Below, one piece after another: positions 1 through 9,318 of a DNA stretch of 64,000 bases. Under the pieces are notes generated by a model, which saw only the letters and a program-made list of their open reading frames with translations, was not told the origin of the DNA and ran no database searches. The translations under genes were made by a program, and so were the position numbers. The DNA comes from Trebonia sp963836195 (GTDB lineage Bacteria > Actinomycetota > Actinomycetes > Streptosporangiales > Streptosporangiaceae): contig CAWIIX010000027.1 of NCBI GenBank assembly GCA_963836195.1, positions 110,244-174,243 on the forward strand. The letters run 5' to 3'. Each line of letters opens with the position of its first letter. The stretch's first letter is position 1.

Positions 1-419
1 AGCCCCGTCGCGGTCAGCAGGTTGGCGGTCAGGCCGGGCGGGATCACCAGCGTCGCGTACAGCGCATCGCGGTCCATGGCCTGCTCGGCCTGGGGCAGGG
101 TCAGCTTCTCGAGGCGGAGCCGGTCCGTCACCGCCGGGGCGGCCAGCAGGCCGCCCTCGATCTGCCGCCCGATATCGATCCGCTGAGCGCCAACCGCAGC
201 GCCCTGGTCCTGATCCACCACCGCCACCGGCAGGCCGCTCAGGTGAGCAAGCGGGTCGGTCGAAGACGCGATGTAAAGCGCCGTCATCGCCGCCACGACC
301 AGGGACCCGACCGCCAGGGCGGTCACCCATATCGCCCGGACCCGCAGCAAGCGGCAGGCCCGGACCGGCAAGCGCGGGTCCGGTGCCCGACGGCGAGCGC
401 CGTGGGAACTGTGACTCAT
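1..419 (-). CDS. YhgE/Pip (DUF3533) family membrane protein, N-terminal part, runs off the left edge
   Basis: Only the first ~139 residues are in the window. The gene starts at the ATG whose complement lies at 417-419. A basic, arginine-rich N-terminus (residues 1-28) is followed by one hydrophobic helix (about 29-51) and then an extracytoplasmic stretch with the motif LPVAVVDQDQGA at residues 63-74. That motif, placed just after the first membrane helix, is the hallmark of YhgE/Pip and related DUF3533 proteins, which are large multi-pass membrane proteins often linked to export of small molecules or cell-surface material. Their substrate is not established. The reading frame is open to the window edge. 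The rest of the protein, including its C-terminal helices, is outside the window, so the call rests on the N-terminus only. Confidence 0.65.
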   Translation of the reverse strand, partial: MSHSSHGARRRAPDPRLPVRACRLLRVRAIWVTALAVGSLVVAAMTALYIASSTDPLAHLSGLPVAVVDQDQGAAVGAQRIDIGRQIEGGLLAAPAVTDRLRLEKLTLPQAEQAMDRDALYATLVIPPGLTANLLTATG

Positions 420-592
420 GGCAGCCCCGGCAAAGAGTAACGGTACTAGGACTAACGGTGATCATGCCAGGCTAGACCTCGGCCCTCCGTCGGCGGCCAT
501 GCGGTCCCCGGCGCCGATGGGAGGCGATTAAGAAGGCAGCAAGTCGCCGGCGATTACCGTGTAGCCAGAAGCCGCCCAAGGAGAGTTTGATT

Positions 593-1213
593 TTGTTCAA
601 TCATCACGATCGTCATGAGCAATTGAGCGAGGCCGAGCGGGAAAGACTGCTCCGCGACGGGGCTGTCACCAGGGGGATGGTGATGCACAGCGAGCTTTCC
701 GCGGCCGACCGCGGTCGGTCGCAGGTGCGCGTTGAAGTCTCCTTCAAGGACGGCCAGACCGTCCAGTTCGATCAGGAACTGGCCAATCTTTACCAGCCGA
801 CCCCGGGAAGCCAGGAGGCGCGGCGGCTGTCGGAGGTCCGCGGGGCCGAGCAACTCCGGCACCCGGACCGGATACCCAAGATCCAGCTCCCGTTGTCGGA
901 CGGCACGCGGATCCCGGTGCGCTACGACGCCGCCGACCGGGCCAGGCTCGTGATCGACGTGCCCGCCCTGCAGCAGCGCGCGCTGCACGATTACATCGAA
1001 CGCGAGCAGCGTCCGAAGGGGCAGCCGACCGCCCGCACGGGCGCCGCCGCGGGCCCGCCGTGGTCGGTGCCGACGCACTGCCCGAACTGCGGCGCGCCGG
1101 TCGACCAGGCGCGAGCCTCGCGGGACGCCGACCCGCGGTGCCCGTTCTGCGTTCAGCCACTACCGGTGACCCCGCTTTCGCTTGAGGGAGGAAACGCCGG
1201 CGCGCTGCGCTAG
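593..1213 (+). CDS. Zinc-ribbon protein of unknown function
   Basis: A protein of about 206 residues that I do not recognise by name. The first two thirds contain a beta-rich stretch with VRVEVSFKDG and a later PVRYDAADRARLVID segment. That layout is common in actinobacterial proteins that carry a DUF3592-like beta domain. The C-terminus has two CxxC pairs (CPNC and CPFC, about 20 residues apart), which look like a zinc ribbon. There is no signal peptide or membrane helix. A Shine-Dalgarno AAGGAGAG at 578-585 precedes two in-frame TTG codons, at 587 and 593. I chose 593 for better spacing. The gene converges on trpA, and both stop codons lie in one palindromic CTAG (1210-1213). Confidence 0.65.
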   Translation: MFNHHDRHEQLSEAERERLLRDGAVTRGMVMHSELSAADRGRSQVRVEVSFKDGQTVQFDQELANLYQPTPGSQEARRLSEVRGAEQLRHPDRIPKIQLPLSDGTRIPVRYDAADRARLVIDVPALQQRALHDYIEREQRPKGQPTARTGAAAGPPWSVPTHCPNCGAPVDQARASRDADPRCPFCVQPLPVTPLSLEGGNAGALR

Positions 1214-2057
1214 GCCCCGGGGAGGCGGGCGGGCGGCGCTGGCGGGCCGGCTCCGCGCCGGACGCCGTCGGCGAGTTCGGCGGTGAGCTGCGCCACCGCC
1301 GCCAGTCCTGCGGGCTCGTCGGGTGCGTCAAGGATGGCCTTGACCAGGACGGACTCGACGATCACGCCGTCGGCGAAGCCGGCCACGCGGGCGGCCTGGG
1401 CGGCGTTCGAGATGCCGATTCCGACGCAGACGGGAAGTTCCGTGGCGGCCCGGACGCGTCCCACCAACGAGGCGGCCGCTTCGCTGACGGATGCGCGGGT
1501 GCCGGTGACGCCCATCAGCGAGGAGGCGTAGACGAACCCCGAGCCGGCCGCGGTGATCTCCCGCAGCCGCTCGCCGGTGCTGCTCGGCGCGACCACGAAG
1601 ACGGTCGCGAGACCGCGGGCCTCGGCCTGCCGACGCCACGGCGCGGACTCCTGCACGGGCAGGTCGGGCAGGATGCAGCCGGCCCCGCCGGCCTCGGCCA
1701 GCTCGCCGGCGAAACGCTCGATGCCGTAGCGGGCGATCGGGTTCCAGTACGACATCACCAGCACCGGCTTGCCGGTGGCCCGGTGCGCCTTCCGCACCGT
1801 GCGGATGAGGTCGCCGATCCGGACGCCGCCACGCAGGGCGATGTCGTCGGCGGTCTGGATGACCGGGCCGTCAAGAACCGGATCGGTGTGCGGCAGGCCG
1901 ACCTCGACCACGTCGGCGCCGCTGTTCAGGATCGCCGTGATCGCGGCGATGCCCCCGTCGACGGTCGGGAAGCCGGCCGGCATTCCGGCGATGAGCGCGG
2001 CCCGGTTCTCCCGCTTCGCCCGGGCCAGGGCGCCGGCCAGCAGCTCGATGTTCCCGC

Positions 2058-2061
<4 letters not shown>
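1210..2061 (-). CDS. trpA: Tryptophan synthase alpha subunit
   Basis: TrpA cleaves indole-3-glycerol phosphate to indole and glyceraldehyde-3-phosphate, and passes indole to TrpB through the alpha2-beta2 complex in the cytoplasm. The protein is 283 residues, slightly longer than the usual ~268. The TIM-barrel catalytic pair is present: Glu53 in VVEVGLPHTD and Asp64 in PVLDGPVIQ, with the same 11-residue spacing as Glu49/Asp60 of Salmonella TrpA. The loop-6-like region and the phosphate-binding GIGISNAAQ segment are intact. Its ATG overlaps the trpB stop by four bases (ATGA), so translation is probably coupled. The extra C-terminal ~15 residues are Pro/Ala/Arg-rich and likely disordered. Confidence 0.96.
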
Positions 2062-3320
<1,259 letters not shown>

Positions 3321-3400
3321 GCTCCTGAGCCGGGACGCACGCCCCGGGTCGTATGGCTGATGACAGGGTCACGCGGCGGGGCCGGGGAGAACGATCTCCC

Positions 3401-3583
3401 TCAGATACCCGCCGCGATGCGCGGCGCGCTCAGCCATCGCATCCCGTTGACCTGACCAGCCTCGGACCCGATCACATAGCGCACCCGGCGTCCGAGCACG
3501 CGCCGCGCAGGCGCCCGGCAGCCGCGAGGGCGGCGACCAGGGGCGAGGCGGACGGCGATAGGCACGATGGAAGCGTAACCCAC
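3401..3583 (-). CDS. trpM: TrpM-like small protein of the trp operon
   Basis: A 60-residue basic peptide reading from a GTG at 3583. A second GTG at 3565 is also possible. The central part RGCRAPARRVLGRRVRY followed by GQVNGMRW matches what I know of TrpM, the small protein encoded between trpC and trpB in Streptomyces, where it modulates tryptophan biosynthesis. Its position just before trpB fits. The cysteine and the two Arg-rich blocks are conserved in that family. Its biochemical role is not settled. The gene normally upstream (trpC) is not here. A HAD phosphatase ends 43 bp upstream instead. Confidence 0.75.
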   Translation of the reverse strand: MGYASIVPIAVRLAPGRRPRGCRAPARRVLGRRVRYVIGSEAGQVNGMRWLSAPRIAAGI

Positions 3584-3625
3584 ACCCGCGCCGGCGGCGC
3601 GACCCGCCTGATCGAGCCGGTCTGC

Positions 3626-4632
3626 TCAGCCGGTAACCGGGGCGCGTGAGCCAGCCTCCTCCTCGGCCGCCGACCTGGTCCGGGGCACGGCCGGGAACTG
3701 CGGGAAGACCGTCGCCCAGTCGGTCGCGATGCTGACCACCGTCCACGAACGATCGGCCGCCCGCGCCAGCGCGTCCTCGGCGCCGGCCTGGTAGTCGAAC
3801 TCGCGCTCGGCGTCGTCGTGCCGCACCAGCAGGCGCAGGCCGTCTTGGCCGGCGCCGCGGGCGAAGCGCAGCATCGGGATATCGCCGTTGGAGTTCCCCC
3901 CGCCACCAGCGGGCGGCGGCCGATCCTGCTCCAGATGCGCATCGGCCTCTGGACGCCGTCGTCGAAGAACTCGATCTTCGACTTGTACAGCAGCTCGGTG
4001 TCGTCCTCGCCGGAGCGAAAATCGAGCCCGAGGGCGCTGCCGATCACGCGCTCGGGCGGAATGCCGTAGAGCTGCTCGGCGAACGGCCGCATGAAGTCGC
4101 GGTCGCCGCCCGACGCGATGTAGATGGTGAAGCCGTTCGCCTCCAGATAGCGCAGCAGCTCCACCATCGGGACGAACGCGCAGGACATGTAGGGCCGGTG
4201 CAGGACCGGGTGGGCCGCGGTCCCGAGCCACGTCATGACCTCGGCGCTGAAGTCCTCGACGCTCATCCCCTCGAACGCGGACTCCACCGCCGCCATCAGC
4301 ACGCCGAGGTCGGCGTCGTCGCCGCGGTAGTGCTTGACCATCGCGTCGCCGAGCCAGCGGTAGTCGCGCTCGATGGCGGCCTTGTAGGGCTGCCGGGCCC
4401 GCAGCGACGGGTCCTCGTTGGCCAGCTCGGCCAGCCGGAACAGGGTGAAGTCAAGCTGGATCGGGATCGGCTTCTCGCTCCACAGCGTCCCGTCGTTGTC
4501 GAACACCGCCACCCGATCGGCCGGGGCGACGAACTCCGCTCCGCCGTCGGCGGTGACCCGGGCGACGAAGTCCACGATCGCCCGCCGGGCGGGAGCGTCC
4601 CGCCAGGACGCCAGCAGAGCATCAGCGACCAT
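3626..4632 (-). CDS. HAD-superfamily phosphatase, interrupted by one frameshift
   Basis: This is a haloacid-dehalogenase-type hydrolase of the phosphoserine-phosphatase-like group, about 335 residues after frame correction. Motif I is AVFDNDGTLW (nucleophile Asp), motif II is ASGGDRDF with its Ser, the Lys motif is in LLYKSKIEFF, and motif IV is AGGNSNGDIPML. The reading frame shifts at the C run 3896-3901 (G run on the coding strand). Upstream the frame reads VAGG and then nonsense, and in another frame it continues NSNGDIPML through to a stop at 3626. One missing base in the homopolymer would restore a single gene, so this is probably a sequencing slip. The start is the ATG at 4632, preceded by GGAGG. 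The substrate is unknown. It may be cotranscribed with trpM-trpB-trpA. Confidence 0.8.
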
Positions 4633-4790
4633 AATGTGCCCTACCTCCACGTATGCGCAGCATGCAGCCGTTACCCGGGTCGAGCCTAGGAGCCCGCCAA
4701 CGGAACCGAATCACCCATTCCGGGTGGCAACCGGGCTGGTCGTCGGCGGGGTGGCTGGTCATTCCGGCCAGGCGTTTCTAGACTCGAAGC

Positions 4791-5327
4791 ATGGCGCGCA
4801 AGAGCTGGGTGCTGACAGTGGTCGTCTCCGGCGCCGGGGCTGCCTCGGACGTGGGGACGCTGGTCAAGGAGGCGATCGCGCGGGGCTGGGTGGTGCAGGT
4901 GGTCGCCACGCCGTCCGCGCTCGCGTTCTTCGACGTAGGCGCGATCGAGGCGCTGACCGGGTCGCCGGTGCGCAGCGCGCACCGGTCGCCGGGAGAGCCC
5001 CGGTCCCGGATCCCGGATGCGATCGTCGTCGCGCCCGCCACGTTCAACCTGCTCAACCAGTGGGCGCTCGGCGTCGCCGACTCGTACGCGCTGGCGGTGC
5101 TGGCCGAGCAGACCGGGATGGCCATCCCAACGGTCGTGCTGCCGGCCGTGAGCGCCCCGCTCGCCTCCCGGCCGCAGTTCGCGCGGTCGGTGAAGGCGCT
5201 GCGGGCCGAGGGCGTCTCGGTCCTGCTCGGCCCGGGCGGCAGCGCCCCGTCGGGCGCGGCCGACGGCAACTTCCCGTGGCAGCTCGCCCTCGACGAGGCC
5301 GCCGAGATGACCGGCTTCGGCGCCTAG
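4791..5327 (+). CDS. Flavoprotein family (HFCD-type FMN-binding) protein
   Basis: A 178-residue single-domain protein with a Rossmann-like flavoprotein fold: VLTVVVSGAGAASDVGTLVKEAI at the N-terminus, then VVVAPATFNLLNQWALGVADSYALAVL around residues 78-104, then the typical PTVVLPAVS stretch. This resembles the homo-oligomeric flavin-containing Cys decarboxylase fold (phosphopantothenoylcysteine decarboxylase, EpiD, MrsD). It is too short to be a bifunctional CoaBC. The APATFNLLN segment is the FMN-binding helix cap. The active-site His and the ASANT/PAMN motifs of true decarboxylases are not clearly present, so the reaction is unknown. It stands alone, and a copy of the dispersed repeat begins right after its stop. 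Confidence 0.7.
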   Translation: MARKSWVLTVVVSGAGAASDVGTLVKEAIARGWVVQVVATPSALAFFDVGAIEALTGSPVRSAHRSPGEPRSRIPDAIVVAPATFNLLNQWALGVADSYALAVLAEQTGMAIPTVVLPAVSAPLASRPQFARSVKALRAEGVSVLLGPGGSAPSGAADGNFPWQLALDEAAEMTGFGA

Positions 5328-5367
5328 ATTCAAAGTCAAGATCATCCGTATCTCGAACGGACCCTGG
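5328..5367 (-). repeat. Dispersed repeat copy A (GGGTCCGTTCGAGAT family)
   Basis: The core reads GGGTCCGTTCGAGAT on the minus strand at 5350-5364, preceded by CCA and followed by a GATCTTGACTTTGA-like tail at 5328-5342. The whole unit, including CCAGGG and the tail, is close to copy E at 38901. It fills most of the gap between the flavoprotein stop and the GntR gene. Confidence 0.65.
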
Positions 5368-5404
5368 TTTCACGCCCGCCGGCCCGCCAAGATCTCGACC
5401 GGTG

Positions 5405-6043
5405 CTACTCGTTCTCGGCGAAGTTCCTCGGGTTGAGATAGTGGTCCTGCAGCGCGGCCGCGATCAGCGTCATGTCCCGCGTGCGGACGGCGTCGATGAG
5501 GGTGCGGTGGCGGCCCACCACATCCGCCAGCTCGCTGCCCTGGAACTCGATCGATGACCGCATCAGCGCGCCCATCTGGCCGTCGAGCGAGTGCCAGAGC
5601 TCGGCCAGCCGGGCCCGGCCGCCCGCCTCGACCAGCAGGCTGTGCAGCCGCGTGTCGCTCTCGACGGTCTCCGCCAGGTCCCCCGCCGCGACCGCCTCGG
5701 CCATCGCCTCGAGCTCGCTGCCGAGCGCCGCGACCAGGTTGTCGTCGATGACCGCGCGCTCCTCGCCGACCGCGCCGGACTCGAGCAGGTAGCGGGCGAA
5801 GCAGGCGTCCTCGATCTCGGCCGGCGTCATGCGCGCCACCCAGCAGCCGCGGCGGGGCGAGAATTCGACCAGCCGGTCGTTCTTGAGCTCCATCAGCGCG
5901 GACCGCAGCGTGGTCCGGCTGACGCCGAACTCGGCCGCCAGGCTCGCCTCGATAAGCCGCTCGCCCGCGGCGAGCTCGTTGTTGAGTATCCGCCGTCGGA
6001 GGGTGAGCCGGACGGCTTCCGGCAGCGAAACGTGCGAGATCAT
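5405..6043 (-). CDS. GntR-family (FadR/FCD type) transcriptional regulator
   Basis: A 212-residue regulator. Residues ~1-70 form the GntR winged helix-turn-helix (LRRRILNNELAAGERL, then LAAEFGVSRTTLRSALMEL with the recognition helix). Residues ~80-205 form an all-helical FCD ligand domain with the metal-site-like D..H pattern (SDTRLHSLLVEAGG) and the C-terminal VGRHRTLIDAVRTRD segment. FCD regulators usually sense organic acids. It lies 15 bp downstream of, and in the same direction as, the D-2-hydroxyacid dehydrogenase, so it is the second gene of an operon and probably autoregulated through the palindrome at 7135-7149. Confidence 0.9.
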   Translation of the reverse strand: MISHVSLPEAVRLTLRRRILNNELAAGERLIEASLAAEFGVSRTTLRSALMELKNDRLVEFSPRRGCWVARMTPAEIEDACFARYLLESGAVGEERAVIDDNLVAALGSELEAMAEAVAAGDLAETVESDTRLHSLLVEAGGRARLAELWHSLDGQMGALMRSSIEFQGSELADVVGRHRTLIDAVRTRDMTLIAAALQDHYLNPRNFAENE

Positions 6044-6058
6044 GACGCCTCCAGGATG

Positions 6059-7105
6059 TCAGTACCCATCGGCGGGCTCGTAACGGTTGCGGAGCAGCCG
6101 GTTGTCGGCGAACCGCTCGAGGTTGTCGATGAAAAGGTCGGTCAGCGCCTCGTTCTCGGTCGCCACGGTGGAGGCCGAGTGCGGCGACAGGATGACGTTG
6201 TCCATCTCCCACAGCGGGCTGTCGGCCGGCAGCGGCTCGGTCGCGAACACGTCCAGGCACGCTCCCCCGAGCGTCCCCGCCTGCAGCCCGTCGATGAGCG
6301 CCTGCTCATCGACGATCTGGCCCCGGGCGACGTTGACCAGCACCGCGCCCGGCGGCAGGAGGCCAAGCTGGCGGCGTCCCATCAGCCCCTCGGTCTCCTC
6401 GGTCAGCGGGCAGGCGAGGACGACGACGTCGACCGAGGGCAGCGCCGCGTCCAGGTCCTGACGGGCGATGACCTTGGCCAGGCCGTCGACCTGGTAGGAC
6501 CTGCCGTCGCGGCCGAGGCCCCACACCTCCACGCCGAGCGCGGCGAAGCTGGCGACCACCCGGCGGCCGATCCCGCCGAGCCCGACCACGAGCGCCCGCT
6601 GGCCCGCCAGCTGCCTGGTCGTGTACCGCTCCCAGTGCCTCGCCTGCTGCCGCCGCCGCAGGTCGGGCGCGCCCTTGACGAAGTGCAGCGCCCCCATGAC
6701 CGCGAACTCGGCCAGCGGCACCGCGTGGATGCCGCCCGCGGTGGTGGCGGTCAGGCCGCTGTGGTCGAGCCCGGTCCGCTGCATGAACCCCCCGATCCCG
6801 GCGCTGGTCGCCTGCACCCAGCGCAGCCGCCCGTGCTTGGCCAGGTCCGCCATCCCGGCCGGGTCGAGCCAGTCGAAATCGAAGAACACGTCGCCGCTGG
6901 CCGCGATCGACCGCCACCGCGCTAGCTCGGCCTCGCTCAGGTCGCGCGCCCGCCCGTTGTGGTCGCAGCGGTACCGTGGCACCGGGAGCAGGTCGGGCTC
7001 GTAGGCGACCCGCGCCACCGACGGGGCGGCCGCGATCCGCGCCACCAGGTCCGCCTCCAGGTAGGAGCCGATCACGATGGTCAGCCCGACGGTCGACTCG
7101 GTCAT
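6059..7105 (-). CDS. D-2-hydroxyacid dehydrogenase family protein
   Basis: A 348-residue NAD(P)-dependent D-isomer 2-hydroxyacid dehydrogenase that reduces a 2-oxo acid to the D-2-hydroxy acid or runs the reverse. The nucleotide-binding motif VVGLGGIGRRV lies at about residues 168-178. The catalytic triad of the family is visible: Arg in NVARGQIVDE, Glu in DVFATEPLP and His in LSPHSAS. The N-terminal substrate domain is unusual in sequence, with YRCDHNGRARDLSEAELARW. The true substrate is unknown. It is followed 15 bp later by a GntR/FCD regulator, so its substrate or product is a candidate ligand for that regulator. Confidence 0.9.
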   Translation of the reverse strand: MTESTVGLTIVIGSYLEADLVARIAAAPSVARVAYEPDLLPVPRYRCDHNGRARDLSEAELARWRSIAASGDVFFDFDWLDPAGMADLAKHGRLRWVQATSAGIGGFMQRTGLDHSGLTATTAGGIHAVPLAEFAVMGALHFVKGAPDLRRRQQARHWERYTTRQLAGQRALVVGLGGIGRRVVASFAALGVEVWGLGRDGRSYQVDGLAKVIARQDLDAALPSVDVVVLACPLTEETEGLMGRRQLGLLPPGAVLVNVARGQIVDEQALIDGLQAGTLGGACLDVFATEPLPADSPLWEMDNVILSPHSASTVATENEALTDLFIDNLERFADNRLLRNRYEPADGY

Positions 7106-7505
7106 GCTGAACTCCTCCAGATAGGCGCGATGTCAGTCGATTGTCGACTATAGACCATCTTCTCTGAAGGGTGGACTAGCGACCACAGGCTACCGCCGAC
7201 GTGCCCGTGGACGTCTGTCGGCCACGCCCAGCGACCCATGAGGCTGGCGAGGCGAGGGGCCGCGTGGGTGACGGCGTGGAAATGCAGGCGGACGCGGGGA
7301 CTGGCAACAACGTCCTCATCCTCACCGCGCGTGCCTGTCGCTGGCGTAGGTGACAGGGAGTGGGCGCGGGTTGGTGGGAGTGGGATGGGGGTGACGTGTG
7401 GGGTGAGTGGGGCGCGATGGTTGGGGGGGGTGGGCGGCTGGGTCGCGGGGGTGGTTGGCGGGGTGGGAAATGGGGTCGGCGGGATGGGGGGTGGGGTTAG
7501 GGTTC
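7106..7505. other. Divergent intergenic region with a strongly G-rich tract
   Basis: About 400 bp with no gene that I can support. The left 50 bp hold the GntR operator candidate. From about 7360 to 7503 the plus strand carries many runs of three to seven G separated by short spacers. This gives clear potential for G-quadruplex structure on the plus strand and ends at the methyltransferase start region. Short open frames through it are composition artefacts. Confidence 0.5.
7135..7149. promoter_or_regulatory. Candidate GntR operator upstream of the dehydrogenase-gntR operon
   Basis: AGTCGA and its inverse TCGACT are separated by TTG. The overlapping ATTGTCGACTAT (7140-7151) also resembles the TTGTCGACAA-type sites bound by FCD regulators. 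It lies 30-45 bp before the dehydrogenase start, where a repressor would act. Confidence 0.5.
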
Positions 7506-8456
7506 TTGGACGTGGACGGGATCTCGGAGCGGGAGCGGCTGCGGCGGACGTTTGACGCGGTGGCGGAGGAGTATCAGGGGGCGCGGCCGGAGTATCCGGA
7601 CGCGCTCTATGAGGCGCTGATCGGGCTGACCGGGGTGGTAGCGGGCCGGGATGAGCTGTGCGAGGTCGGGTGCGCATCGGGGAAGGCGACGCTGCCGCTG
7701 GCGCGGCGGGGGTTCGCGATCAGCTGCGTGGAGCTCGGCGGGGCGCTGGCGGCGGAGGCGCGGCGGAACCTGGCCGGGTTCGGGCGGGTGCGGGTGGACC
7801 ACGCGGACTTCGAGTCGTGGAGCGGCGGGGTCGGGCACGCGGACTTCGAGTCGTGGAGCGGCGGGGTCGGGCGCGCGGACTTCGAGTCGTGGACCGGCGG
7901 GGTCGGGCACGCGGACTCCGAGTCGTGGACGCCCGGGCAGTCGGCCGGGACCGTTCGAGATGACGGGGTTGGCGGTTTTGGGCTTGTGTTCGCCGCGACC
8001 GCGTGGCACTGGATCGATCCGGCGGTGAAGTACCGCAAGGCGTGGTCGCTGCTGCGGCCGGGCGGGCATCTGGCCTTCTGGACGGCGACGCACGTGTTTC
8101 CTGAGTCGGGCGGTGACCCGTTCTTCGCCGAGATTCAGGACGTGTACGACGAGATCGGGTCGGGGATGCCGGCCGGCTGGGTCTCCCCCACCCCGGCCAC
8201 GCTGCCGGACAGCCGGGCCGAGATCGAGGCGAGCGGGCTGTTCGCCGATGTGGCCGTCCGACGGTTCGACTGGGAGGTCAGGTACACCGCGGATGAGTAC
8301 ATCCGGCTGCTCGAGACGTTCTCGAGCAACCTGTCGATGGAGGCATGGCAGCGGGACCGGCTGTACGGGGAGATCCGGCGCCGGCTGGCGCTGCGGCCGG
8401 ACGGCCTGCTGCGCCGGCACTGGGGCACGGTGCTGAACGTCGCCCGGAGGCAATAA
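7506..8456 (+). CDS. Class I SAM-dependent methyltransferase with an internal tandem repeat
   Basis: A methyltransferase of about 316 residues. Motif I is LCEVGCASGKATLPLA. The acidic residue region VELG follows, and the motif IV/post-I region is FGLVFAATAWHWIDP, as in the group of methyltransferases that carry AATAWHWID. The substrate is unknown. The start is uncertain: TTG 7506 or GTG 7512 fit the family N-terminus (DVDGISERERLRRTFD), while the open frame extends upstream through the G-rich tract. Between beta-4 and the WHWID motif there is a 12-residue unit repeated four times (7800-7943), followed directly by a copy of the dispersed repeat. This adds roughly 50 residues not expected in the fold. 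The frame remains open throughout. Confidence 0.8.
   Translation: MDVDGISERERLRRTFDAVAEEYQGARPEYPDALYEALIGLTGVVAGRDELCEVGCASGKATLPLARRGFAISCVELGGALAAEARRNLAGFGRVRVDHADFESWSGGVGHADFESWSGGVGRADFESWTGGVGHADSESWTPGQSAGTVRDDGVGGFGLVFAATAWHWIDPAVKYRKAWSLLRPGGHLAFWTATHVFPESGGDPFFAEIQDVYDEIGSGMPAGWVSPTPATLPDSRAEIEASGLFADVAVRRFDWEVRYTADEYIRLLETFSSNLSMEAWQRDRLYGEIRRRLALRPDGLLRRHWGTVLNVARRQ
7800..7943 (+). repeat. 36-bp tandem repeat, four copies, inside the methyltransferase
   Basis: Units start at 7800, 7836, 7872 and 7908. The first three are nearly identical and each encodes HADFESWSGGVG or a one-to-two residue variant. The fourth is degenerate (HADSESWTPGQS). The unit length is a multiple of three, so the reading frame is kept. 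Confidence 0.95.
7947..7961 (+). repeat. Dispersed repeat copy B, inside the methyltransferase gene
   Basis: The core reads GGGACCGTTCGAGAT. The flank AGTCGGCC before it and GA after it match copy F at 48756 with only two differences over about 24 bases. It directly abuts the 36-bp tandem repeats. Confidence 0.6.
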
Positions 8457-8495
8457 CCTCTTGCTTGCGGGGTTCACCGGATGGAGGGGGACGGC

Positions 8496-8987
8496 ATGTC
8501 TTACCTGGTTGGGCAGCTCGACCCGCACGGCTATCCGGTCACCAGCGTCACCGTCAGGCCGGCCCCGCACGCGCAGGTGGTGAGCCACCCCGCCCCGATG
8601 CCGGCCGTGCAGGTGGTCGCCGTCATCGACACCGGCGCGAACCACTCGGCGGTCTCGCCGGACGTGGTCCGGTCGCTCGGGCTCGAGCCGATGGGCGCGG
8701 CCGAGGTCAACCGGGTCGGGGTCAACGGGGCGGTCATTTACATGTACCCGGTCAGGATCGAGCTCCAGGCGACCGAGGGGATGTTCGTGCCGTTCGACCT
8801 GGGCGCGGCCGGCATCAAGCCGAGCACGCTCGGGGCGGACGTGATCCTCGGCCTCGACATCCTGCGGGCGTTCACGTTCACCTACCGGGGGCCGCGCAGC
8901 CAGAGCGACTTCACCCTCTTCCTCGAGGACGCGGCGCCGCCCTGGGACGACCGCGGACGCCGCGTCGCCCGACGCGGTTCGGCGTAG
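8496..8987 (+). CDS. Retropepsin-like aspartic protease domain protein
   Basis: A protein of about 163 residues with the single-domain retropepsin fold. The catalytic motif is VIDTGANHSAVS, followed by VVRSLGL, and the conserved second motif DVILGLDILRAF sits near residue 120. Bacterial members of this clan are predicted aspartyl proteases that act as dimers, but few have been tested. There is no signal peptide or membrane helix. The start is ATG 8496, because GGAGGGGG lies at 8483-8490. An ATG at 8481 would overlap that ribosome site. It is followed after 9 bp by a small membrane-anchored protein. Confidence 0.75.
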   Translation: MSYLVGQLDPHGYPVTSVTVRPAPHAQVVSHPAPMPAVQVVAVIDTGANHSAVSPDVVRSLGLEPMGAAEVNRVGVNGAVIYMYPVRIELQATEGMFVPFDLGAAGIKPSTLGADVILGLDILRAFTFTYRGPRSQSDFTLFLEDAAPPWDDRGRRVARRGSA

Positions 8988-8996
8988 CCTGGCGGC

Positions 8997-9314
8997 ATGT
9001 CAACGTCAAAGCGCAAGCGCCGGCTGTCGGTGGCGGCCGTGGTCGTCGCCGGCTACGTCGTCGGCACGATCGTGGCCACCCGGGCCGGGTACCAGGTCGG
9101 CCGCAACTCCTTCGTCCGCTGCCGGGCGGGTCACCTGTTCACCACGACGTGGATCCCCGGCGGGTCGCTCAAGGCGATCAGGCTCGGGCTGTGGCGGATC
9201 CAGTGGTGCCCGGTCGGCCGCCACGTTGACCTGGTCCGCCTGGTCAAGCCGGGCGACCTGACGGAATCCGAGCGCGCGTTCGCGGCCAGCCACCACGACA
9301 TCCTGGTGCCGTGA
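8997..9314 (+). CDS. Small conserved membrane-anchored protein of unknown function
   Basis: 105 residues. After a basic N-terminus (SKRKRR) there is one hydrophobic helix at about residues 10-30. The rest is probably cytoplasmic and contains CRAGHLFTTTWIPGGSLKAIRLG followed by QWCPVGRH. The two Cys and two His (C..GH and CPVGRH) could bind a metal. I know this pattern only as a conserved actinobacterial hypothetical family. It is tightly spaced with the retropepsin-like gene before it and the VOC gene after it (4 bp), so it is probably part of an operon. Confidence 0.6.
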   Translation: MSTSKRKRRLSVAAVVVAGYVVGTIVATRAGYQVGRNSFVRCRAGHLFTTTWIPGGSLKAIRLGLWRIQWCPVGRHVDLVRLVKPGDLTESERAFAASHHDILVP

Positions 9315-9318
9315 CCGG

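Noticed and set aside
1404..1418. GCGTTCGAGATG inside trpA, similar to the dispersed repeat core
   Set aside because: It codes for conserved trpA residues (SNAAQA region), lacks the flanking match, and is explained by the protein.
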